NCBI GenBank assembly: GCA_029256105.1
Contig: JAQSYO010000006.1
Span: 1 to 64,000, forward strand
Reading direction: 5' to 3'
DNA: 64,000 bases
Source of the DNA: Herbinix sp.
GTDB lineage: Bacteria; Bacillota; Clostridia; Lachnospirales; Lachnospiraceae
Position 1 is the first letter of the stretch. Every line of letters starts with the position of its first letter. Below are positions 17,440 to 26,802 of this stretch, piece after piece. Position numbers and translations under genes: made by a program. The notes beneath the pieces were generated by a model. That model ran no database searches. It was given only the letters and a program-made list of their open reading frames with translations, and was not told the DNA's origin.

Positions 17440-18225
17440 TTAATCAATTTTTCCAACAGCTGCAGCATAGATAACAAACTCATTTTCTTTCTCATAGTTA
17501 GGTTTTGAATCCAAACCAAGTAGTCCATCCGCTAATTTTTGTTCGTATGCACCAATTGCACATGCTCCGCAGCCAATCGCCTCACAAGATAAGTAGAGGT
17601 TTTGACATACGTGCCCAGCGTCAAGTAAAGCATATTTTTGCGCATCTAAACTATAACGCCATTCACTCCGATAAGGCACTGCGGTCCAAACAAAACCCAC
17701 GGGTGCATTGCCAAAAAAAGTTTGTTCTCCATATGCCTCAGAAACTTGTTCCTTTTGATGATCAATTGTTTTTAAAAATTCCAGTTTGTGGTCTATCGCT
17801 AGATAATGATATAAACCAGGTTCCAGACCTTCAACATTATTAATAAAAAGATAGGTCTCAAATGGATGTCTAGCGCCGGCTGACGGAACGGTTCGAATTG
17901 TTGCTTTTCGTTGATTCCCTATGACATTTTTTACACCCTGCGTTGCCCATAAAAGAAAAGCCAATTCGTCTTTTGTTATAGACTTGTTACTATATTTACG
18001 TTTACTGCTTCTTGTATTAAGTAAATTCAAAAAATCATTGTTTTTTATTACATTCTCGAAATCTTTAGTTAGTGGAATAAATTCTGTTCCAATACTCGGT
18101 TTTTCCAAAGGAGGTTGCTCTAATCCAGCCGATTGATCACCAATGATATCCTCTTCTCCTTCATCGTATGCTTTCATCATTTCGCGACGTTCCATTATTT
18201 TCAGTTTGTTAATTTCTCTATTCAT
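17440..18225 (-). CDS. SagB/ThcOx-type nitroreductase-family dehydrogenase
   Basis: This is an FMN-dependent nitroreductase-fold protein of the SagB subgroup. The N-terminal extension of about 70 residues and the stretch TRSSKRKYSNKSITKDELAFLLWATQG are typical. So are VPSAGARHPFETYLFINNV (FMN binding) and GHVCQNLYLSCEAIGCGACAIGAY. SagB proteins oxidise azolines in toxin clusters, but stand-alone members like this one have unknown substrates. There is no precursor peptide, cyclodehydratase or exporter set nearby, only the DMT transporter downstream. AGGAG precedes the start at 18225. Confidence 0.85.
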   Translation of the reverse strand: MNREINKLKIMERREMMKAYDEGEEDIIGDQSAGLEQPPLEKPSIGTEFIPLTKDFENVIKNNDFLNLLNTRSSKRKYSNKSITKDELAFLLWATQGVKNVIGNQRKATIRTVPSAGARHPFETYLFINNVEGLEPGLYHYLAIDHKLEFLKTIDHQKEQVSEAYGEQTFFGNAPVGFVWTAVPYRSEWRYSLDAQKYALLDAGHVCQNLYLSCEAIGCGACAIGAYEQKLADGLLGLDSKPNYEKENEFVIYAAAVGKID

Positions 18226-18270
18226 AGCTCTTTCTCCTATTCATTTTCTAAGTGACTTCAATATCAATAT

Positions 18271-20415
18271 TTATCCTTCTAGATACTCTAGGTGTATTTT
18301 AAAACTAATACTTCGCGTAGTCTCCATATTATCAAATTGGATTACATAACTTGATATTTCCTCGTTTAATCCTACTATCTTGCCTTTACCAAATACACTA
18401 TGCCTTATCATATCATCTACTTTCAACCTTTGATTACTTCCATCTAATTTTCTCTCATTCTGATCGATGTAAAAATAAGTATCTCCTACCAATCGTTCCT
18501 CAAGTTCTACAGTATAATTTAAATAAGCCTTCTCAACATTAAAAATAAAACGAGAGGGATAGCGGTATGAACCATCGTAATTAACACCCTCCGAATCGCT
18601 CAAGAACAAAGCATTCCCCGCTCTGGTGTAGGCAACATAAGCAAGCCTTCGTTCCTCTTCCATCTTGTCAGTGGTATCTACATGCTTACTGGGAAAGATT
18701 CCTTCATTCAGACCGCAGACAAAAACATAAGGAAACTCTAATCCTTTCGCATTATGGATAGTCATAAGTTGAACTGCTTCGGTGCTTTCCTTTTGATCTA
18801 AGTTTGTATACAAGGATATTCTGTTTAAATAATCAGGTAAAGAGCATTCTTCTCCTGCATCTCTTTCGTATTCGAATATGGACTGCTTCAGTTCCGCCAG
18901 ATTATCAAGTCGATCTTGCTCTCCATTTGTACGAAGTAATGCTTCATAGCCACTGGCATTTAATACTCCGCTTAGTAACTCTGACAATTTCATCTCTTCA
19001 TAGATAGTTTTATACTTTTCGACCAGCGCTATAAAAGCTTTCGCCTGTGTCTTTTTGAGAATCTCTTCTTCCATATTGCTTTGTAAGGCCATGTACAACG
19101 AACAATTATTCTTCTCCGCATATTCCTTTAAAAATGCCATACGCCTTTCTCCAATATTACGCTTCGGAAGATTTACAATCCTGGTAAAGGAAATATCATC
19201 GGCATTTACGATCATTCGAAGATAGCAAAGCACATCCTTGATTTCTTTCCTTTTATAAAATTCAATCCCACTATAAATGGTATAAGGAATATTCTCCTTA
19301 ATGAATATTTCCTCAAAACTTCTGGATATGAAATGTGCCCGGTATAGGATAGCAATTTCTCTTAGACTTCTGCCGCTCTCCTGTAAGGTTTTTATTTGAG
19401 TTGCAATCCATTCTGCTTCCATTAAAGTGGTCTTGGAGTGGCTATATATGACAGGAATGTCCACCTGCTTCATCGGCACTAAGTTCTTCTCGATTCGCTT
19501 CTTATTCTTTGTTATTAAAGAATTCGAGGCATTGACGATGTTAGGGGTCGACCTATAGTTCTTATCCATAGTAATAGTTTTAGCAGACGGATAATCGGTA
19601 TCAAAATTCAGAATATACTCAACTCTGGCACCCCGCCAGGAGTAAATCGTTTGATCCGGATCACCAACGATAAATAAGTTATGATGGTAATCACTTAAAA
19701 TCTGTGCCAGCTTATATTGCCTAACATTAACATCCTGAAATTCGTCGACCATGATATATTCCAGCTTTTGCTGCCATTTTAAACGAATGTCCTCATGATT
19801 CTCGTAAATATATAGTACAAAGTTTATTAAATCATCGAAATCCAGTGCAAAGCATTTCTTCTGCTCATATAAATAACGGTAAAAAATAGCATCCTCCTGA
19901 TTCCTAGCATCATGGAACTTACTCTTTAACTCATCGTGATTCGTGTTCAGGATATCGTTCAGATAAGGTTCTCTACTTTTTCTTGCCGTAATCATTTCTA
20001 TGAGTGTGGGAAAGGTATAATTCCTTGAATTTAATCCCATATCCTCAAAAATCGTATGCAGGATGGAATTCACGTCCTCCGTATCAATTATGATAAAATT
20101 CTTTGGATAATTCAATACATGAATTTCTTCTTTAAGAACTTGTACACAAAAACCATGAAAGGTACTGATATATCCGGTATCATTATCCCCAATCATAGTT
20201 CGGATGCGTTTTTTCATCTCGTTAGCAGCTTTATTGGTAAAGGTAACGCATAGAATATTGGAGGTTGAGATTCCCAATTCGTTTACCAGATATGCAAAAC
20301 GATTCGTCAGTGCTCTTGTCTTTCCCGACCCTGCTCCGGCTATTACTCTGATATAACCTTCCGTAGTAATCACGGCCTGCTTCTGCTCTTCGTTTAATCC
20401 ATCTAATATACCCAT
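18271..20415 (-). CDS. UvrD/PcrA-like superfamily 1 DNA helicase
   Basis: This is a 714-residue 3'-5' DNA helicase. It has motif I GAGSGKT (27-33), motif II VDEFQDVN, motif III GDPDQTIYSWRGA, and motifs V/VI with LMTIHNAKGLEFPYVF and VAYTRAG. It is a little shorter than PcrA and ends with a short beta domain (VDDMIRHSVFGKGKIVGLN) like the RNA-polymerase-binding Tudor-like tail of PcrA/UvrD. It should act in nucleotide excision repair, replication restart or clearing of transcription complexes. A-GGGGG precedes the start. It ends close to the nitroreductase start (45 bases), so read-through into that operon is likely. Confidence 0.9.
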   Translation of the reverse strand: MGILDGLNEEQKQAVITTEGYIRVIAGAGSGKTRALTNRFAYLVNELGISTSNILCVTFTNKAANEMKKRIRTMIGDNDTGYISTFHGFCVQVLKEEIHVLNYPKNFIIIDTEDVNSILHTIFEDMGLNSRNYTFPTLIEMITARKSREPYLNDILNTNHDELKSKFHDARNQEDAIFYRYLYEQKKCFALDFDDLINFVLYIYENHEDIRLKWQQKLEYIMVDEFQDVNVRQYKLAQILSDYHHNLFIVGDPDQTIYSWRGARVEYILNFDTDYPSAKTITMDKNYRSTPNIVNASNSLITKNKKRIEKNLVPMKQVDIPVIYSHSKTTLMEAEWIATQIKTLQESGRSLREIAILYRAHFISRSFEEIFIKENIPYTIYSGIEFYKRKEIKDVLCYLRMIVNADDISFTRIVNLPKRNIGERRMAFLKEYAEKNNCSLYMALQSNMEEEILKKTQAKAFIALVEKYKTIYEEMKLSELLSGVLNASGYEALLRTNGEQDRLDNLAELKQSIFEYERDAGEECSLPDYLNRISLYTNLDQKESTEAVQLMTIHNAKGLEFPYVFVCGLNEGIFPSKHVDTTDKMEEERRLAYVAYTRAGNALFLSDSEGVNYDGSYRYPSRFIFNVEKAYLNYTVELEERLVGDTYFYIDQNERKLDGSNQRLKVDDMIRHSVFGKGKIVGLNEEISSYVIQFDNMETTRSISFKIHLEYLEG

Positions 20416-20600
20416 AACAAATCCCCCTGTTTCATTGCTGCTTTATTGCTATTCCATCCAATTCTACCATACATACGTTCGTGCATCAAGAAGAATATGG
20501 AATTGACAGTTTTGAATTCAAAGCAACTTCTAATTGCATCTCACAACAAAAATTGGATGGTAGCGAAAGATACAAGAAGCTAGTATCATTGAGATAGAGC

Positions 20601-20708
20601 AAAGCTGCTCAAATTGGTAACTGATATGCCCCTTATTGTTGTAGACATGTATAATATTTAAATGTCTAGTACAAGAAGGGGCATATCAAGATGTATTTGA
20701 ACAGCTTT
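20601..20708. repeat. 108-bp long inverted repeat in an intergenic region
   Basis: Two arms of about 47 bases (20601-20648 and 20662-20708) are inverted copies at roughly 80% identity. They contain the shared core GATATGCCCCTT, then a 13-base AT-rich loop. The spacer 20416-20779 contains no gene. The arms begin and end with AAAGCTG/CAGCTTT. There is no T tract typical of a minus-strand terminator. It could be a MITE-like element or a long structured RNA. Confidence 0.85.
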
Positions 20709-20779
20709 CTTTCATTTTAAATCATATTAAACTAATGTTACTATTAACACATTCTCATTTCTAAACATTTTTTTCAACA

Positions 20780-22633
20780 TTATAAATTTTTGAACAAATT
20801 ACCTGAGTTTTTTTGATTTGGCGAATTCACAGCAGCGTTTCCGCTGGTCGGATATAGCCTTTTCTTTTCGCTTTGCTCTGCTAATATTTTATTTAATATA
20901 GCTTGAATAACCGTAGTTTCGACTGTTGTATAGAGTGCATTTGCGAGATTTTTACTTTCAATTGGATCTGTTGTTAAATTGTACATTTCTATCTCATCTG
21001 GAACTGGATGCGTCTTTACTTTAGTGACATTTAAGCTGCAATACGTATCCCCAGCAAGGGTTGTAGTGTATTCCTCATTGGTACTGGTATTCTCAACTTC
21101 CGGGGTAGTCCAAAACTGGGTATTATCAAAATAGCGTGAATATTTCCAGATTTCTAATTTATTATCCTCTCCAGTAGGTAATTTTACAACAACGGTCTCT
21201 ATATGATTTGGTTGTGTAACAGGTTCGTATCGGTTACCAGTTGTAGTATTTAATGTCTTTGATGGATCATCATCTGTCATAAAATAAATTGGTTCCTCAA
21301 GATAATAGGATTCTGACTCTTTTATTAACGGAACCAGATTTTGTCCTACAAGGGGGTGGACTTCCGAATGACTCTTCTTTAATAATTCTAAGGAGCTAAT
21401 GGGATCAATTCCTGCTAAATTAAGCAGTGTTGGGAGAATATCTACATGGCTCGTTAAGTTATAAACTGCTTTCCTACGGGGCACCAATATCGGATTATGA
21501 ATGATTAACGGCACATGTATTGCTTCCTCATATGCCTGATACCATTTTTGAAATAAGCCTCCATGGGATCCTAGTAAATCCCCATGATCAGAGGTATAAA
21601 TAATAATCGTATTATCATAGAAATCGGTTTTAATTAATTCGTTAAGAACCTTTTCCACTTCCTTATCTACCTCTAACTGCAATGAATAGTATAGACTTCG
21701 ATAAGATTCAGTATCAGCTAAAGGCTGTATCATTTTGGGATAAGTACTACGATAACTAGCCTGTGCTTCTGGTTTTGTATCCAAATTCTCTTGCGAGGTA
21801 GGCGAAGGTGGAACTGTTGGAACTGAATCATTGATTTCAAAATGAAAGGTAGGTAACAGTCGTGTAAAGGCTCCAAACAAAGCAATATCATGCGGATTAA
21901 CAAAAGAAGCTACGATTGCCCAAGGATTATATTCCTCTTCTTTTAACTGCTCTTTTTTTAACTGTAATTTTTGTAACAGTTCTACCAATTCCTCTGTGTA
22001 TATTACATCTCTTCCTGATAACCCTTTTGCTGCGGAGGAACCAGAATTATGAGGATTGGTTCCATGTGGTTCTGGACCTATCCAGCCATCAAAGCCATAT
22101 TCCTCCAATCGGTTCGCTTCTCGATATATTCGTTCTTTCTCCAGGTCCGGAATTCCAGTCTCATTTTCATAAGAAAGTAAAGATTCATGGGTGCCCGGTA
22201 CAACGATATCCGAATGAGATGCATGCCACTTGCCCCTCCAATAAGTATCATAACCTACAGTACGCAAATAATCACCAAAGGTAGGAACAGTATTAGGATC
22301 CAACCAGAATACATTTGGATCGAATGCAGTATCACCACCACCATCGGTTTGTGTAACACCATGAAGTGAAGGATATTGTCCTGTATATAGGGAGGTTCTA
22401 CTTGGAGAACATGCAGTACTGGCAGCATAATGATTGAAAAATTCAACTCCGTTACTGCGAAGGAATTTCTGTGCCTTTAGATTTTTCAAACGCCAATCTT
22501 TCATCTGCGCATTTTCATATGACGGTGGAAAACGTTGTTCATCCACTATAATAATTAAAAAGTTTGGTCTCCTCTGATGATATGCATTTTCATTGTCATT
22601 ACCTTCTGTGTTCCGTTGATTATCATTTAACAT
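20780..22633 (-). CDS. Type I sulfatase (cytoplasmic, Cys-type)
   Basis: The alkaline-phosphatase-fold sulfatase signature is present: CSPSRTSLYTGQ with C75, the residue converted to formylglycine. Metal-binding positions are in IIIVDEQR (D31) and YTSDHGDLLGSHG. The Cys form needs either an FGE or an anaerobic sulfatase-maturating enzyme; none lies in this window. No signal peptide is visible, so the substrate (a sulfated sugar, mucin or choline ester) would be cleaved inside the cell after uptake. The length of 617 is within the family range. It is monocistronic: the 108-bp inverted repeat lies downstream and a terminator upstream. Confidence 0.87.
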   Translation of the reverse strand: MLNDNQRNTEGNDNENAYHQRRPNFLIIIVDEQRFPPSYENAQMKDWRLKNLKAQKFLRSNGVEFFNHYAASTACSPSRTSLYTGQYPSLHGVTQTDGGGDTAFDPNVFWLDPNTVPTFGDYLRTVGYDTYWRGKWHASHSDIVVPGTHESLLSYENETGIPDLEKERIYREANRLEEYGFDGWIGPEPHGTNPHNSGSSAAKGLSGRDVIYTEELVELLQKLQLKKEQLKEEEYNPWAIVASFVNPHDIALFGAFTRLLPTFHFEINDSVPTVPPSPTSQENLDTKPEAQASYRSTYPKMIQPLADTESYRSLYYSLQLEVDKEVEKVLNELIKTDFYDNTIIIYTSDHGDLLGSHGGLFQKWYQAYEEAIHVPLIIHNPILVPRRKAVYNLTSHVDILPTLLNLAGIDPISSLELLKKSHSEVHPLVGQNLVPLIKESESYYLEEPIYFMTDDDPSKTLNTTTGNRYEPVTQPNHIETVVVKLPTGEDNKLEIWKYSRYFDNTQFWTTPEVENTSTNEEYTTTLAGDTYCSLNVTKVKTHPVPDEIEMYNLTTDPIESKNLANALYTTVETTVIQAILNKILAEQSEKKRLYPTSGNAAVNSPNQKNSGNLFKNL

Positions 22634-22738
22634 ATAAATATCTCACTCCAACTTATTATAAATAGAACCTTACGGTTACTATAATTCGTTTATAGTACTA
22701 TATGTATCTCAACGGATATTGTGAAACATTCTATAAAG

Positions 22739-22775
22739 ATAAGAGAGACTTCGAAGTTATCGAAGTCTCTCTTAT
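22739..22775 (-). terminator. Terminator of the agmatine operon
   Basis: AAGAGAGACTTCGA and TCGAAGTCTCTCTT form a near-perfect 14-bp stem, directly after the aguB stop. Confidence 0.88.
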
Positions 22776-22785
22776 TGACTTACTG

Positions 22786-23658
22786 TTATTTTACAACACC
22801 ATCATAAGTTAAAATTGCCTTATATAACTCAGGTCTCCGGTCTCGGAAAATTCCCCATTCAATTCGCTGTTCTGCAATAGCATCCAAATCAAACTCTGCG
22901 ATTAGGACAGCTTCTTCCGTACGATTGGCTTCCGCAATCTTTTCACCCGTTGCGTTCGTAATAAAAGAGGAGCCGTAAAAGTTGATTGTGGAATCTTCGA
23001 TTGTTTCACTTCCAATCCGATTGGAGGCAATCACTGGCATAAGGTTACAGGCAGAATGCCCAATCATGCAACGTTGCCAATGAGCCTTGGAGTCTACATC
23101 AGGATTTTCCGGTTCTGAACCAATTGCGGTTGGATAAAATAATATCTCAGCCCCCATCAAAGCCATACACCTTGCTGCTTCCGGATACCATTGATCCCAG
23201 CATATACCAACGCCGATTTTACCATACTTCGTATTCCATACCTTAAAGCCGGTATCTCCTGGATTAAAATAGTATTTTTCTTCATAACCGGGTCCGTCAG
23301 GAATATGGCTCTTACGGTATACCCCCATTACTTCTCCATCAGCATCAATCACTGCAAGAGCATTATATCTCGCATTATTTTTCTTCTCATAAAAGCTAAT
23401 CGGCAGCACCACCTGCAACTCCTTAGCAACTTCCTTAAAATGCTTTATCGCTTTATTTTGATCCACCTCAGTAGAATAATTATAATAATCCGGCTTTTCT
23501 TTCTGGCAAAAATACAAGGTTTCAAAGAGCTCTTGAATCAAGATAATCTGCGCTCCCTGATCGGCAGCTTGTCTTACTAATTGTTCTGCTTTTTCGATAT
23601 TCTCATCAATTTGATCGGAGCAACTCATCTGTGTTGCTGCTACTTTAACTAATCTCAT
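22786..23658 (-). CDS. aguB: N-carbamoylputrescine amidase
   Basis: This is a nitrilase-superfamily amidase that hydrolyses N-carbamoylputrescine to putrescine, CO2 and ammonia. The catalytic triad is visible: E43 in IQELFET, K116 in YRKSHIPDG and C153 in GICWDQWYPE. The HIPDGPGYEEKYYF stretch is characteristic of AguB rather than other nitrilases. The length of 290 is normal. It follows agmatine deiminase by 45 bases on the same strand, giving the two-step route from agmatine to putrescine. GGAGG lies five bases before the ATG. Confidence 0.95.
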   Translation of the reverse strand: MRLVKVAATQMSCSDQIDENIEKAEQLVRQAADQGAQIILIQELFETLYFCQKEKPDYYNYSTEVDQNKAIKHFKEVAKELQVVLPISFYEKKNNARYNALAVIDADGEVMGVYRKSHIPDGPGYEEKYYFNPGDTGFKVWNTKYGKIGVGICWDQWYPEAARCMALMGAEILFYPTAIGSEPENPDVDSKAHWQRCMIGHSACNLMPVIASNRIGSETIEDSTINFYGSSFITNATGEKIAEANRTEEAVLIAEFDLDAIAEQRIEWGIFRDRRPELYKAILTYDGVVK

Positions 23659-23703
23659 CTTTTCCTCCCATCCGTCTCTAGCGGCGGTATACTTCTATCC
23701 TAA

Positions 23704-24726
23704 TCAAGTTCCTGCAGGCATCTGCTGGGTGATGCAGTGAATATTACCACCTTCTTTTATTAGTGGCATTCCGTCTACTGCAACTATTTTACGATCTGGA
23801 AATACCTTTTGCAGTATCTCTTCTGCTTTTTTATCTGTTTTGGCTGCAGCTCCACCAAAAACCGGCAGTATGATTCCATGATTTACAAAATAAAAGTTCA
23901 AATAGCTTAAGGTTAAGCGTTCGTCATTATAGTAACAAACCGGCGGTTGTGGAATTTCTACAATCTCAATCCTTCTTCCATTAGCATCCACAGAATTACG
24001 CAAAATATCTAGATTATCCTTGGTAATTTCATAATTTGGATCCTCCGGATCATAACAAGTCTGGATCAATATAACCCCCGGTTTTGCAAAGCATGCCACA
24101 TTATCAATGTGACCATCCGTTTCATCTCCGAATAATCCTTGCTTTAGCCAAATAATTTTTGAGACATTGATATGTTGCTTTACCTCATCCTCAATTTCAG
24201 TTTTAGTTAAATGAGGATTGCGATTTTTATTTAATAGGCACTCCTGTGTCGTTAATAGGGTTCCTTCTCCATCAACATGAATGGAACCACCTTCCAATAC
24301 AATTGGTGCATTAAGGAAGGGAATATGAAAATGTTCCAATACCTTCGGTGCAACTTCATTGTCCAAATCATAGGGCAGGTATTTCTCACCCCAGGCATTA
24401 AACTTCCAATTCACTGCTGATCGCTGCTTCTCTTTATTACTTAAAAAAGTTGGCCCATTGTCTCGACACCAAGCATCATTGTGTGGAATTAACAGAAGCT
24501 CCACCTGATCCCCACATAATACTTTGGCCTCCTGTGCTGTATCTTCATTCACAATCATTGTGACCGTCTCAAATTCTGCTATTGCCTTTGCTACATTGGC
24601 ATACCCCTGACATACTTCCTTATAATTCACAGGCCATACAAGTGAAGCCTTCACTGGCCATTCCATTAACGTTCTTTCATGTTCTTCCCATTCAGCAGGC
24701 ATGACATAATTATTCTTGTTCTGCAT
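23704..24726 (-). CDS. aguA: Agmatine deiminase
   Basis: This guanidine-group-modifying enzyme converts agmatine to N-carbamoylputrescine and ammonia. It has the starting MPAEWEEHERTLMEWP, the acidic pair in AWCRDNGPTF, HVDGEGTLLTTQECLLN, and the catalytic Cys C331 in GGNIHCITQQMPAG close to the end. At 340 residues it is slightly shorter than common AguA proteins (about 365). It is the first gene of the aguAB operon and has a good promoter about 60 bases upstream. No putrescine exporter or carbamate kinase accompanies it, so it is biosynthetic in layout rather than energy-yielding. Confidence 0.95.
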   Translation of the reverse strand: MQNKNNYVMPAEWEEHERTLMEWPVKASLVWPVNYKEVCQGYANVAKAIAEFETVTMIVNEDTAQEAKVLCGDQVELLLIPHNDAWCRDNGPTFLSNKEKQRSAVNWKFNAWGEKYLPYDLDNEVAPKVLEHFHIPFLNAPIVLEGGSIHVDGEGTLLTTQECLLNKNRNPHLTKTEIEDEVKQHINVSKIIWLKQGLFGDETDGHIDNVACFAKPGVILIQTCYDPEDPNYEITKDNLDILRNSVDANGRRIEIVEIPQPPVCYYNDERLTLSYLNFYFVNHGIILPVFGGAAAKTDKKAEEILQKVFPDRKIVAVDGMPLIKEGGNIHCITQQMPAGT

Positions 24727-24789
24727 TGTGATTTTCCTCTTAAATTATTTTCCGTTGATGTTGTATTAGAATCCTTTATTAATTCAATT

Positions 24790-24818
24790 ATTATACCGTT
24801 AAGTGTTCCTAATGACAA
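24790..24818 (-). promoter_or_regulatory. Promoter of the aguAB operon
   Basis: On the minus strand TTGTCA (24818-24813), 17 bases, TATAAT (24795-24790). Confidence 0.65.
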
Positions 24819-24828
24819 TAGTAAATAC

Positions 24829-24870
24829 CGTAAAAAATGGATTGCATTCTATTCTCTAGAATGCAATCCA
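24829..24870 (-). terminator. Terminator of the lactonase-like gene
   Basis: GGATTGCATTCT (24839-24850) is perfectly repeated inverted at 24858-24869; on the minus strand the hairpin is followed by ATTTTTT. Confidence 0.85.
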
Positions 24871-24932
24871 GTACGATTGCTCTATTTTTTGCTCTGAATT
24901 GGAGATTTGTTTGTGAACCCCACCAGAATGAC

Positions 24933-25928
24933 TTATACACCAATTTCAAGAATTCCACTGGGGGCAGCAAACTCTGTTGTGAGTACTTTTGCCTTGATCA
25001 CTCCCTGCTCTGTATCTAGTGAAAAGAATACTACATTATCGGAGTTCTGATTACATACCACCAGATAACCACCGTCGTTTGACACAATCATATGTCTAGG
25101 ATGTTGTCCACCACAATCGTAATCTGACATTTTGTTTAATTTACCTTCTGCATTTACTGAAAATAACGCTATTGTATCTGCTCCTCGGTTAGCTGCATAA
25201 AGATAAACTCCGTTCTTTGAAAAACATAATGTTGAACAATAGCTAGTATCCGTATAATCATCGGGTAAGGTTGATATTCGTTGCAATAAAAGCTTAGTAT
25301 TATCATTTGCATAGACCAATATTTCATTGGAGTATTCTGTTATGATATAAAGATATTTTTCGTCCTGAGAATATAAAGCATGTCTTGGTCCAACTCCTTT
25401 GGGTACATCAATCACTTGAGTAAGTTTTAATCCGCCCTCAAGAATTTGATAACAATAGATTTGATCCAGCGCGATGTTAGCTACTACAAGTACATTTTCC
25501 TGACGATTTAACATTACACAATGTGCACGAGTCAGAGTTGAAGGTTCCTTTCCCTGCTGTATTTCATGGAATAAAAGCTCTTCGAATTTCCCAGCTCTTA
25601 CTCGGATTGAAAATACTGTTCCGGTTCCATAACAAGCTCCAAATAACACTTTATGTATCGAAGAATACGCAATATGGCATAAGGAACCACCTTCCAGTTT
25701 TCGTTTATCACATAATTCATATCCCTTTTTATTACGCTGATATAGGTATACGCATGCATAGTCTTCGACTTCTGTAACCGTAAAAAGGTAACCGTCTCCT
25801 TGACAGACATAACTAGCATTTTCAATTGAATCCTGCCAATCCACTCCAATGGAATTGTTATTTAAAAAGGTATAACGAGCTATCGTACTTGTTGGTTTTG
25901 ATCCATATCCTGATAAAATTAATTCCAT
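24933..25928 (-). CDS. Lactonase-family beta-propeller protein (6-phosphogluconolactonase-like, YbhE type)
   Basis: Seven-bladed propeller repeats run through the chain, with the family's signature near the C-terminus: GGQHPRHMIVSNDGGYLVVCNQNSDNV follows VYLYAANRGADTIA. Earlier, GVGPRHALYSQDEKYLYIITE matches the typical GxGPRH motif. Relatives hydrolyse 6-phosphogluconolactone or related lactones, but many members are uncharacterised. I chose the ATG at 25928 (MELILSGYGS) over a GTG at 25940, which has no ribosome binding site; the chosen start has only a weak G-rich one. It stands alone, closed by a terminator. Confidence 0.82.
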   Translation of the reverse strand: MELILSGYGSKPTSTIARYTFLNNNSIGVDWQDSIENASYVCQGDGYLFTVTEVEDYACVYLYQRNKKGYELCDKRKLEGGSLCHIAYSSIHKVLFGACYGTGTVFSIRVRAGKFEELLFHEIQQGKEPSTLTRAHCVMLNRQENVLVVANIALDQIYCYQILEGGLKLTQVIDVPKGVGPRHALYSQDEKYLYIITEYSNEILVYANDNTKLLLQRISTLPDDYTDTSYCSTLCFSKNGVYLYAANRGADTIALFSVNAEGKLNKMSDYDCGGQHPRHMIVSNDGGYLVVCNQNSDNVVFFSLDTEQGVIKAKVLTTEFAAPSGILEIGV

Positions 25929-26085
25929 AGCTTTACCCACTTTCTAATTTATCTTGTAATCATATTAAGTCAAAATATAATTCTATATAATTTTGATTGA
26001 ATAATATTTATATAATTAAAGACAATGCAGCAACTTGTTTGAGTGTTTCGCTTTTGTTCCTAATCTACGAAAGAGAATTTTTCGA

Positions 26086-26769
26086 TTAAAGAAGTTCATA
26101 CAATTCCTTCAAGCTCTGTATTTCATAATCTACCTTAATATCCGAAGGTTTCTCAAGTTTTGACGGATTAAGCCAACAAGTAGAAATTCCTGCATTATTG
26201 CCACCTTTGATATCAGAGGAAAGTGAATCTCCGATAATCATTGCGCTTGTTGGATCAAAATCAGCAATTCGATGAAAGCAATAATCAAAATATTCCTTCA
26301 TCGGTTTTTGATAACCAGTCTCCTCAGAGACGAATATCTGCTTCATATACTGGTCGAGCCCTGAATCCTTTAATCTCCGTAGCTGGGTTGTTGTTACTCC
26401 GTTGGTAACAATATACAAATTATATTTTTTATAAAGATATTCCACAACCTCAAGTGCGTTCTCTAGAAAGAAATGTTGCATTCCCAACAATTCCTGATAA
26501 TCATCCTCAAATTTAATTCCGTCATCCTCAATCCCAATTTCTTTGAATAACAAGCCAAATCTTGAATAAATTACAGTATTACGATCCATCTGACCAAGTT
26601 CATACTGTCTCCATAAGTTGACGTTTATCCGCTCATAGCTGCTCGCAATTTCCTCATTAAGAGGGTAATCATATTTCACAAAGGTTTGCTTAAGCGCTTC
26701 CTTTTCACATGCCGTAAAGTCAAACAAGGTATTATCTGCATCCAGTAATATTGTTTTAAAATTTTTCAT
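26086..26769 (-). CDS. HAD-superfamily noncanonical nucleotidase, YjjG type
   Basis: The HAD phosphatase motif I is LLDADNTLFDF (D10, D12). A cap helical domain follows, then motif II IVTNG, the Lys of motif III in GYQKPMKEYFDYC, and motif IV IIGDSLSSDIKGGNNAGI. The order and the NTLFDF start match YjjG, which dephosphorylates dUMP, dTMP and noncanonical pyrimidine nucleotides. It starts 33 bases after hypE stops with GAGAGG upstream, so it may be the last gene of the hydrogenase transcript, although it has no obvious role there. Confidence 0.88.
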   Translation of the reverse strand: MKNFKTILLDADNTLFDFTACEKEALKQTFVKYDYPLNEEIASSYERINVNLWRQYELGQMDRNTVIYSRFGLLFKEIGIEDDGIKFEDDYQELLGMQHFFLENALEVVEYLYKKYNLYIVTNGVTTTQLRRLKDSGLDQYMKQIFVSEETGYQKPMKEYFDYCFHRIADFDPTSAMIIGDSLSSDIKGGNNAGISTCWLNPSKLEKPSDIKVDYEIQSLKELYELL

Positions 26770-26802
26770 TTGCTTATCCTCTCTAGTGAACTTTTCTTAT
26801 TA

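Noticed and set aside
20416-20600. Inverted pair CCATCCAATT/AATTGGATGG as IS ends
   Set aside because: Only 10 bases match and there is no transposase or clear target duplication; noted in the inverted-repeat finding instead.
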